Shown here one piece after another: positions 1 through 7,286 of a DNA stretch of 23,455 nt. The notes beneath the pieces are model-generated. The model did not search any database. It worked only from the letters and a program-made list of their open reading frames with translations, and was not told the origin of the DNA. Made by a program: the position numbers and the translations under genes. Location of the stretch: the NCBI GenBank assembly GCA_001579985.1, contig LRSR01009198.1, forward strand, positions 1-23,455, in the 5' to 3' direction. The stretch is from Hypsibius dujardini. Taxonomy: Eukaryota > Tardigrada > Eutardigrada > Parachela > Hypsibiidae. Within the stretch, counting starts at the first letter, position 1. Each line of letters starts with the position of its first letter.

Positions 1-99
1 GTCCGTAGCTCCGTGTGAATAGTCCGTTGGAGGAGTTGTGGGAAGGTCTGAGTAGCGGAACGTTCTAATAATACTTGGACGAGGCAATAGTTCAGTTTA

Positions 100-306
100 C
101 CCGAGTGGACCGTCAAGAAGGTGACGGAAGGTTTGCCCGAGTGAACGGTCAGGATGACGACGGAAGGTTCGTGCGAGTAGACCGCCAGGAAGGTGACGGA
201 TGGTTTGCCGTAGTGGCGGCCTCGAAAATAACTCAAGGTTTGGAAAACAACGGAAGGTTCGTGCGAGTGGACGGTCAGGAAGGTGACGGATGGTTTGCCG
301 TAGTTG
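100..306. repeat. Degenerate 36-bp / 90-bp GC-rich tandem repeat
   Basis: A core of about 36 bases (GACGGAAGGTT..GAGTG..CGGTCAGGA..) recurs, and a longer block containing two cores recurs at 160 and 250, a 90-base step. Both periods are multiples of three and the + frame stays open from 75 to 338, giving a peptide built on GRFVRVDGQEGDGWF-like units. No protein family is recognised, and no splice sites or start context single it out as a gene. A minisatellite is the simplest reading; a repeat-protein exon entering from outside the window is the alternative. Confidence 0.6.
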
Positions 307-326
307 AGATCGGCTGTTGGTCGATT

Positions 327-348
327 AACTGTCTGTAACCAGACAGTT
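327..348. other. Perfect 9-bp hairpin
   Basis: AACTGTCTG and CAGACAGTT are perfect complements around the loop TAAC. A second perfect hairpin lies at 626-644 (CAGACGGT, loop TAG, ACCGTCTG). Both use a CAGAC stem and lie in a region of short GC-rich repeats. Function unknown. Confidence 0.6.
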
Positions 349-482
349 CGGCCGAGAACCGAAGGGTTCGGATCCCTCCGGAGACGGTGGACGGTTAAGC
401 CGTGGGTGGTGGGCGGCTTGTAGACGGAAAAGTAACGGAAGGGTCGACCGAGTTATAGACGGCAGTGGATGGCCCATCAGAC

Positions 483-600
483 GGTTTTCTCGGTCATCCG
501 GTTTTCTCGGTCATCCGGTCATTCGAAAATGAAGTTTGAGACGGTTTGTAAGTTTGAGACAGCCGGTCATCCGGTCATTCGAAATTTAGATTTGAGATGG
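483..600. repeat. Short imperfect repeats (CGGTCATCCGGTCATTCGAAA type)
   Basis: The phrase GGTCATCCGGTCATTCGAAA occurs at about 512 and again at about 562. Each copy is followed by a GTTTGAGA- or ATTTGAGA-like tail, and two TTTTCTCGGTCATCCGG units precede them. They look like local duplications; no gene is seen here. Confidence 0.6.
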
Positions 601-713
601 TTGTGCGAGAAATGAGTGTCTCAACCAGACGGTTAGACCGTCTGTGTTTCCCCGTGCAACGGTTCTTTTTTGTAACGTGTTCTACATTACTGTTCTGCTG
701 CTTTCATATACAG

Positions 714-839
714 AGTTGCAGTGACGACAGCAAGTGTCGGAGGATGTTCCCCGGTCATGTGTGTCGACCGACAAAACTTTGCGAGACCCTTGCAAACACT
801 GTCGGATTTTGCCAACCGGAAGGATCCATCAAACAATAA
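714..839 (+). CDS. Possible small secreted cysteine-rich peptide (exon or short ORF)
   Basis: The + frame ending in TAA at 837-839 encodes a compact tail with five cysteines spaced C-x5-C-x8-C-x5-C-x9-C (SCSDDSKC, GHVCRPTKLC, VGFC). The layout recalls small secreted disulfide-rich modules. Two models fit. In one, a terminal exon starts at 714 after a good acceptor (a pyrimidine-rich run ending CATATACAG at 713), with the upstream exon not identified. In the other, a single-exon gene starts at ATG 597 or ATG 612, where the hydrophobic stretch FFFVTCSTLLFCCF would be a signal peptide ending near residue 39. I do not recognise the family. An odd cysteine number suggests a sixth may lie upstream. 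No clear polyadenylation signal is seen. Confidence 0.35.
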   Translation, partial: SCSDDSKCRRMFPGHVCRPTKLCETLANTVGFCQPEGSIKQ

Positions 840-1009
840 GACGGATGGAGAGGAATTTTATGCTGATGACTCTCATATTTTTATATTTTCTCTTTATAGC
901 AGACTTCCAATGTTGATCTATTAACAGGTTCTTCAATAACCGAGATAAGATATGAAAAGCAATAATACAAGAACTAGGTATTACTTGAACGGAGTTGTCA
1001 TTCGAAATG

Positions 1010-1082
1010 GCCTTTGTAGCTCAGTTGGTTAGAGCGCCGTGCTAATAACGCGGATGTCCACGGTTCGATCCCGTGTAAAGGC
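1010..1082 (+). tRNA. tRNA-Ile (anticodon AAU)
   Basis: A full cloverleaf can be drawn: acceptor GCCTTTG/TAAAGGC, D arm GCTC..GAGC, anticodon stem CCGTG/CGCGG with loop CTAATAA (anticodon AAT, read as IAU), and T arm CACGG TTCGATC CCGTG. There is no intron. The A-box and B-box regions (TAGCTCAGTTGG, GGTTCGATCC) are intact, and a T5 polymerase III terminator follows at 1086-1090. The gene body is identical to the copy on the opposite strand at 1396-1468. Confidence 0.96.
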
Positions 1083-1085
1083 AAC

Positions 1086-1090
1086 TTTTT
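1086..1090 (+). terminator. RNA polymerase III terminator (T5)
   Basis: TTTTT begins four bases after the last acceptor-stem base of the + tRNA-Ile. The flanking AACTTTTTCGTCT is shared with the second tRNA copy. Confidence 0.85.
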
Positions 1091-1387
1091 CGTCTCGCTG
1101 CATGAAATGTATTAGTGTACTTTCTTTTTCCCAATCTCTCGTTTGACAAGGAAATTTTTTCTAACAGGGACTGTTGAAAGAAGATCGCAATTATTATTAT
1201 TAACTCTTCATCAACAAAGTGACGGAACAGGGCTGAAAGTGGAACAGGAACAGCCAATACAGAATACCAAACCTAGAAAAACTATAACTATTCAGATGAC
1301 TGTGACCAAATTAGACTAAATGGCAAAAGAAAGTAATGTACGTGTACTGCAAAAAATTAGAGTGCAGTACTCGGGTACGACCAGACG
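1091..1387. other. Spacer between the convergent tRNA genes
   Basis: About 300 bases separate the two tRNA terminators. No splice-supported coding exon or repeat is seen. The open frames here are short, and the minus-strand one simply runs into the + tRNA. Confidence 0.6.
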
Positions 1388-1392
1388 AAAAA
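1388..1392 (-). terminator. RNA polymerase III terminator (T5, minus strand)
   Basis: AAAAA on the + strand reads as T5 on the minus strand, three bases beyond the tRNA acceptor stem, in the same AACTTTTTCGTCT context as the sister gene. Confidence 0.85.
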
Positions 1393-1395
1393 GTT

Positions 1396-1468
1396 GCCTT
1401 TACACGGGATCGAACCGTGGACATCCGCGTTATTAGCACGGCGCTCTAACCAACTGAGCTACAAAGGC
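1396..1468 (-). tRNA. tRNA-Ile (anticodon AAU), second copy
   Basis: The reverse complement is identical over all 73 bases to the gene at 1010-1082, with the same cloverleaf, anticodon AAT and intact internal promoter boxes. The two genes converge with 313 bases between them. About 13 bases of 3' flank are also shared (AACTTTTTCGTCT) while the 5' flanks differ, so the duplicated unit ran from the tRNA 5' end through the terminator. Confidence 0.96.
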
Positions 1469-1922
1469 TGTTCCGACTGTTCAAATGGCTCAGACAACGC
1501 TACTCTACGATTAAATGTTTGGTGTTGAGGAAATTCACGAAGGCGCCAGTGGTGGATTGCTTGTTTAATCCATCGCTTATGGCCCATTCACACCCATTTC
1601 TATCAATTCGATCCGTCGATTGCTTGATTGAACAGCTCCTCATGAACGCAGGGAGATCACTTAAATATCCTTTACGTTTAAGCCATTACCGTTCCGCTCT
1701 TTCCCCTTCACACCGCAGGGAGTTGTAAAAGTCGATTTTTCCATCCAATCATCCATCAATCACACCATTGCACGATGATGAATGATTATTCGCATCTCCC
1801 CGAAGACACATCGCATCCTTTTGTTTTGGTTTTTTCTCCTGCTCTCCTCCTCTTTCACGCTGCATTATTGCCTCCTTCTGGTACCAAATTACTCCCACCC
1901 TCTCCGGAAAACCGCGATAGGA
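1469..1922. other. 5' region of the GGA gene, no gene seen
   Basis: About 450 bases between the minus-strand tRNA and the GGA start. A short ATCCATCAATC-type low-complexity patch lies at about 1741-1765. There is a weak AT-rich motif (TTAAATATCC, about 1661-1670) but no convincing core promoter. Open frames here lack splice support. The frame that runs into 1923 belongs to GGA exon 1. Confidence 0.5.
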
Positions 1923-3329
1923 ATGACGCTTTTGGAGGCGGAGAACGTTGTCTGTAAGTCTTTTCCAAGTTGATATGGAATTAAAAATTGCTACGGCGAC
2001 TCAGGCGACCCGGAGTGCAACAGCTTCAGCGTTAGAAGGGCTGACCTGTTTCACGGAGTCGAACTCGCTCATGTTTTCTCCCATTTTTTCGGCCCCCACA
2101 GTCTGCCTGACTGACCCGCGAGCCACTGGTCACGAACAGGCGGTGGAGGACGAACTGATCAAAACGGTCCAAGCTGATGGCACGATCCTGGCACACTGTC
2201 TGCGGCTGTTGGCGCATAAAGTGCAATCACCGTGTGAGAGGGAAGCAACTAACGGATTAATCGTACGTATACCAACCTTTATTACCCTTGTGAGACATGA
2301 AAATGTGTGTCATGGGTTGCCGGATTAGGTGCTTGAAAGCCTGGCTAAACGCGGCGGCAGGATTGTCCACGCCGAGCTGGGAAAGTTCCGCTTTCTGAAC
2401 GAACTAATCAAGGTCGTTTCACCGAAGGTAAGCTCGGTTGATTTGTTGATTGAATACCGTGTTGGTTGCTGAATGCCTAACACACCAATCAAGCAACGGT
2501 TTTCATGGTTGATTTGTTGATTGAATACCGTGTTGGTTGCTGAATGCTTAACACATCAATCAAGCAACGGATTTACTGGTTGATTTATTGATTGAATGCT
2601 GTGTTGGTTGCTGGATGCTTAACACATCAATCAAGCAACGGATTTGCTGGTTGATTGTTGATTGAATGCCGTGTTGGTTGCTGGATGCTTAACACATCAA
2701 TCAAGCAACGGATTAACTCGTTGATCGATAGTTTGTGTTGCTGGCACGTTATTTTCTAGCATTTATGTTTTGCCCTGTAACCTGTTACATATTAATTTTG
2801 TTTGTAGTATCTCGGAGATAAAAGTGCGGAGTCGGTTAAGAAGCGAACGATCGAAATGCTTTACTCGTGGAGCCAGACCATTCGGTATGAGCAGAAGATT
2901 GTGGAGGCGTATACCATGCTGAAACAGCAGGGCATCGTCAAGGATGATCCGGTGCATATTCTTGAGCCGGCTGCTCCGCCGCCGGCACCGCGTGCAAAGA
3001 ATCCTGTCATTGAGGATGAAGAAAAGGCTAGGGTAGGCATATCAGCGCTTGAGGACTGGGGGGCATTGACGACATGTCTGATGTCTTGCATTGTTTTTTG
3101 CATTTCAGTTATTGCGACGCTTGCTCCAAAGCAAAGATCCTGCCGATATGGTTGCAGCGAATCGTTTAATCAAAAGCATGGTTCGCGAGGTGTGTAACGG
3201 TTGCTGTCACTACATGTGGATCTTGGATTTGATTGGGTCTGTCTGTCTTTCTGTCTGTCGGTCTGTCGGTCTGCCTGTCTATCTGTCTATCTGTCTGTCT
3301 GCCTGTCTGTATGTCTTTCTGTCTGTCTA

Positions 3330-3366
<37 letters not shown>

Positions 3367-4895
3367 GTCTGCCTGTCTATCTGTCTGTCTGTCTGTATGT
3401 CTGTCTGTATGTCTATCTGTCTGTGTGTCTGTCTGTCTGTGTGTCTGTCTGTGTGTCTGTCTGTGTGTCTGTCTGTGTGTCTGTGTGTCTGTCTGGCTGG
3501 CTGGCTGTCTGTGTTGCTCTCTGTCTGTCTATCTATCTGCTTGGCTTGCTGCCTGACTCGCCTGCCTGCCTGTCGTTCGGTCTGTATGAATGTCTATCTG
3601 TCCGTTCGTTTATCTGTGAAACCCTCTTCCATTTTCTGATTTCTTCCATTGTGTTGCCTATTCAGGATGATCAACGAATGGAGAAAATCATCCGTCGTCA
3701 CTCTGACCTAATTCAGATCAAAGAGAATGCAAAATTGCTGTCGTCAATGCTGAAGCAGTATTCCTCCGGTAGCAGCACACTAGCCGAACGAGAAATTATG
3801 CGACAGCTGTTTGACTCGTGTGAGCAGCATCGGCCGCGGGTATTCAAGTTGGCGGCGGAAGTCGTTGAGAGCAACACCGACATGGAGGATGGACCAAATC
3901 TCGGTAATTTACAGACAGTGGTTAATCTTACTGCGAAGCAAATTGCCATTCAGATAGACAGACATACAGATATACAGGCAGGCAGTCAGGTAGACAGACA
4001 GGCAGACAGACAGACATGCAGACAGACAGACAGGCATACAGGCAGGCAGCCAGGTAGACAGACAGACATACAGATATACAGGCAGGCACTCAGACAGACA
4101 GACAAACAAACAGACATACAGATATACAGGCAGGAGTCAGGTAGACAGACAGACAGACAGACAGATGCGCAGTCAAACGAGTTAGCTGACTGACTGACTG
4201 ACTGAGGTTGATAAGTAATGAGTTTGGCTTTGTGATTTTATCTTTCTTTTTAACTTCCTTTCAGCGGACGTTCTTGTAACGAGCGATGAACTGACGGAAG
4301 CCATTCAAAAATACCGCGCTCTTGGATTAGCCGAGGAAAAATTCGGCGCCGGCGATAAGAAATCTGACGATGGGCAGGCAGCCTCTTCCCGTAATGAGCA
4401 TCCCATTTATACCGAATCCTGATTGACTCTCCCATTCACATTCCGTATTCTTTTACCTCTCGAACAATAGACATCCTACTCTCGTTGGATGGAGCATCTA
4501 CGAGCAGTGCCGGTTCTCCACGCACCACTGCAATCGATCCTTCTGCTGACGTCATACCGCCAGCCCCCAAAGCTCCCCCGGCCCCTCGGGAAGATGTTAT
4601 GTCACTGTTTGACGATGTATTCTCGGCATCAAGTGTGACATCCGCTCCCGTGCTCCCTTTGGCGCCTATTGTGGGGGCGGGGGGAAGTAACTCGATGTCT
4701 GGCGGTGCAGGCGGAAGTCAGAATGCACCCGTAGTACCGCAAGCGGCCAGAGGTAATTGACGGGCTTTTAAATGTACTGTGTTGATTTACCGGCTGAAAA
4801 TTATAGCTCATCAATCAGAACAAACAGACAGGCTATTCCCCAGACTGGCATGCAGACAGACAGACAAACAAACAAACAAACAAACAAACAAACAA

Positions 4896-4934
<39 letters not shown>

Positions 4935-6258
4935 AACAGACAGACAGGAACACGAAGCGTAGAGGATCAAGTTAGCGAGGACGCAGCCCGAGCTTGGCTT
5001 GTATATGTTATCATAAATTTTAGATGTTCTGCGAGACTGATTGATAGATAGATGAACAGATGAACAGACAAGCTGACCACCAAATAGGAAGATTGACAGG
5101 CGGGCAGACAGGCAGAGAAACAGAACACACAGGGAGTCAGACAGATAGATAGGCAAGAGGCAGACAAAGAAATACAGACAGACAGGAGATAAGTAGGCAG
5201 GCAGGCAGGCAGATTAGTGAAACACGAAATTTTTTATGACTTATTGCTTCTTGCAGTTGAATCAAATGGATCTTCCCCGACCACTCCCCGAAGAAGCCTC
5301 GTGGATTTTGACGCAGTGACACACAACTTTCTTGGAGGACTGAGCCTTGGCAACATGAACATGAAAGGACGGTCCTTTCCTATTGAGGCTCCGTAAGTCT
5401 AATTGTTCTCTCGTGTATGTATTTGCTTTACTTGTGGACGTTTGCTCGACAGAAAATGTGTAGAATCTTAAAAACGTATGTTAACAGGAAACCCCGGATG
5501 ACTCTGAGTGAGCTGCAACGTGGTCCACCGGTTAAGCCCAGCACCTCAAGAGACGACGAAATCCTCGGAAGCTCAGCTAATAATTCCGTTCCCGACTTTT
5601 CGGCGCTTCGCACGGCCGATGTCACGGACAAACCGCTGGTGACAGAGTCGCTCGACTCGTTGACTGTCAACTTGGCTGACATCGAACCTTGTAAGTGTCC
5701 GTGCTACGTCCGCTTGTTTTCTGTGTGACAATATAAGGTGCGGAAAGAAGATGTGTCGCTGTGGTCATTTGTTTCAGATCCTACCGAGCCAATTCCGATC
5801 TATCAAAAGAATAAAATCAACGTCGTCCTCCATCTGGCCAAGAACAAGCCGCGCAGTGATTGCACGGTGTTAGTGGCCAGTGCAACCAGCCTCAATTCGG
5901 TGCCTATCAAGAATTTCGCACTCAAATTTTCCTCTCCGAAGGTAGAATTTCCAAAACGTTCACCCGTTCGTTTCATAACTAATTTTCGCATAGGCTGGTT
6001 CATTGCAATTTCAGACGACAAGGATAAAAGTCCTGCCGGCTTCCTCGTCCGACATCGCGGCGCATAATCCGTTTTATCCCAGTCCACCACTCTCCGAGAT
6101 CTTGCTTGTTGCGAAGCACGGCCAGGTCCGTTTTGCACTATGTCATGGCTCGCTTCCTTCAGTGTCTGTCTGTCTGTATGCCTGCTTGTCTGTCTGTCTG
6201 TCTGTCTGCTTGTCTGTCTGTCTGTCTGTCTGTATGCCTGCTTGTCTGTCTGCCTGCC

Positions 6259-6297
<39 letters not shown>

Positions 6298-6495
6298 TTG
6301 TCTGTCTGTCTATCTGTCTGTCTGTCTGTCTGTTTGTCTGTTTGTCTGTGAACAAGCATTTTGCGTTTCTACTCCTCATGTCTGCTTTTGTTGCAGGAAC
6401 CTCTCCGGATTCAATACCAGGTCTCATACCTGCTGGACAATCAAACCGTCACTGACAGCGGTGATATAAGAAACATTCCTGAAATGCAGTTCTGA
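1923..6495 (+). CDS. GGA: GGA-type ADP-ribosylation factor-binding clathrin adaptor (13 exons)
   Basis: Monomeric adaptor expected to sort acidic-dileucine cargo from the trans-Golgi network to endosomes with ARF-GTP and clathrin. Exons: 1923-1953, 2102-2262, 2329-2427, 2808-3032, 3109-3189, 3666-3903, 4265-4390, 4471-4752, 5257-5392, 5488-5690, 5778-5941, 6015-6125, 6397-6495. All are GT-AG with matching phases, giving 651 aa against roughly 610-720 for the family. Domains: VHS at about 1-141 (LLAHKVQSP, GKFRFLNELIKVVSPKYLG), GAT at about 165-305 (RLLQSKDPADMVAANRLIKS), a proline/serine-rich hinge, and the gamma-ear at about 528-651. The hinge has two clathrin-box matches, LLSLD (323-327) and LVDFD (429-433). 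The start at ATG 1923 is chosen because exon 1 (MTLLEAENVV) splices at a strong GTAAGT into CLTDPRATG and restores normal VHS spacing. Introns 5, 6, 8 and 12 carry tetranucleotide arrays, and intron 3 a minisatellite. Exon 1 is the least certain part. Confidence 0.93.
2436..2745. repeat. 71-bp minisatellite in GGA intron 3
   Basis: Units begin GGTTGATTTGTTGATTGAAT at 2436, 2507 and 2578, and GGTTGATTGTTGATTGAATG at 2649, a step of 71 bases, with a partial unit from 2719. Each unit carries GTTGGTTGCTG..ATGC and ends CACATCAATCAAGCAACGG, with few differences between copies. It fills most of the intron without touching the splice sites. Confidence 0.92.
3237..3557 (+). repeat. (CTGT)n tetranucleotide array in GGA intron 5
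   Basis: About 320 bases of TCTG/CTGT units with scattered CTAT, GTAT and GTGT variants. It ends in CTGC/CTGG-type units about 110 bases before the acceptor at 3664-3665. The sense strand is pyrimidine-rich, so the pre-mRNA would contain (CUGU)n. Confidence 0.95.
3949..4166 (+). repeat. (CAGA)n tetranucleotide array in GGA intron 6
   Basis: About 220 bases of ACAG/CAGA units with CAGG and CATA variants on the sense strand, complementary to the array in intron 5. A short (GACT)n run follows at 4186-4205, about 60 bases before the acceptor. Confidence 0.95.
4849..4948 (+). repeat. (CAGA)/(CAAA)n array in GGA intron 8
   Basis: Starts as ACAG units, passes through about nine ACAA units, and returns to ACAG. 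It lies early in intron 8 (4753-5256). Confidence 0.93.
5040..5212 (+). repeat. Degenerate (CAGA)/(GATA)/(CAGG)n stretch in GGA intron 8
   Basis: Interrupted CAGA, GATAGATA and GCAGGCAG units continue the repeat character of intron 8 until about 45 bases before the acceptor at 5255-5256. Confidence 0.8.
6163..6350 (+). repeat. (CTGT)n array in GGA intron 12
   Basis: About 190 bases of CTGT units with CTGCTTGT and CTGTTTGT variants, ending about 45 bases before the acceptor. On the sense strand it matches intron 5 and is complementary to introns 6 and 8. Confidence 0.95.
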
Positions 6496-6794
6496 AAACG
6501 TCGCGTTTTTCGTAGTACGAGTTTACAGCGTCTTACAATTTTGAAAGTACATCTCCAATGTGTTTTTCCGTCATTTTGATTTCGAATCACTCTAGTCCTA
6601 AAGCAGCATACGACGCCTTGCGTACGCGTGATTTGTTATATTGTCAAGTTTATATAACACCTCCGGTTGTTCGCGCTCGCGCTCGCGCCGCCTCCTCAAC
6701 ACAACAAAACAACGAGCTGCGTAACGGTTTAGAAAGAAAGAAAGAAAAAACTGTTCAAACATTTGATCGGTTTTCCACTTGACTCTTAAGATAG
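6496..6794. other. 3' region of GGA, no gene seen
   Basis: Holds the GGA 3' untranslated region and beyond. No canonical AATAAA is seen. A GCTCGCGCTCGCGCC low-complexity patch lies at about 6673-6690 and an AGAAAGAAAGAAA run at about 6731-6746. Confidence 0.5.
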
Positions 6795-6799
6795 TAGTA

Positions 6800-7229
6800 C
6801 AGTACTCACGCTAGAGCTTTGCGCAGTAGAAATAGACCCACCGTAAACTTAGACCCACCGTAAACTTAGACCTATAGATCCGCGCATGAGCTTACGTGCA
6901 CTCCGGGCGAGGATAACGAAGTAATGCCCCTTGCAGTGCGCGAAGCCATCGCGTCAGTACACACGTGGCCACAATTTTGGGTGGCAGACTTTAAGCCAAA
7001 AAGGGTGGTCCAAGTTCGAACCGAACTAAGTCACCGCGCGTACGCGCCCTTGACCACAGCTGACCATGCAGCCTGTACTCAATTGATCGATTGATTGAAC
7101 TTATTTATTTTGGCGGAATTTAGATCAACTTGCTCAATCTAATTTTTCGCTGGGCCAAGAGTGGCTCAAACTCAGACTACCCTGATGGCTCGAACTCTGC
7201 CACCCAAAATTGTGGCCATGTGTGTACAT
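6800..7229. mobile_element. 430-bp insertion containing a 32-bp inverted repeat (MITE-like)
   Basis: The insert splits a duplicated copy of the sHsp coding tail. The left piece ends TAGTA at 6795-6799 and the right piece resumes with TAGTA at 7230-7234, so a 5-base target duplication is plausible. Inside, 6957-6988 and 7196-7227 are inverted repeats of 32 bases with one mismatch (GTACACACGTGGCCACAATT.. against GTACACACATGGCC..). The right arm lies two bases from the insert end, while the left arm is 157 bases from the left end. That outer left part has a 20-base direct repeat (TAGACCCACCGTAAACT type, about 6834-6872) and begins CAGTACTCACG, resembling the arm start CAGTACACACG. No coding capacity. 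Confidence 0.7.
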
Positions 7230-7283
7230 TAGTATCACTTCAACCCACAGGATTCCGTTGTTGGACAGGGTAGACAAGGCCGA
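7230..7283 (-). pseudogene. Duplicated fragment of the sHsp coding tail (split by insertion)
   Basis: On the minus strand this reads as a close copy of the last codons of the neighbouring sHsp gene (STLSNNGIL-VEVIL against STLSNDGILRVEVIL), offset by exactly 66 bases. Its remaining end (ATACTACTATCTTAAGAGTC on the minus strand) lies beyond the 430-bp insert at 6781-6799. It lies downstream of the functional stop and should not be translated. Confidence 0.8.
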
Positions 7284-7286
7284 CTC

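Noticed and set aside
1975-2101. Starting GGA at ATG 1975 with one continuous first exon
   Set aside because: It inserts about 37 residues into the VHS domain with no family counterpart. Splicing 1923-1953 to 2102 uses a strong GTAAGT donor and restores the normal domain length.
3201-4193. Long open frame of about 330 codons through the GGA intron 5 / exon 6 / intron 6 region, with LSVC and DRQT repeats
   Set aside because: The repeats lack stops in any frame, so the openness is automatic. Only 3666-3903 is a real exon, bounded by good splice sites and matching the GAT domain.
6106-6469. Overlapping open frames on both strands made of SVCL and TDRQ repeats
   Set aside because: They are translations of the (CTGT)n array in GGA intron 12.
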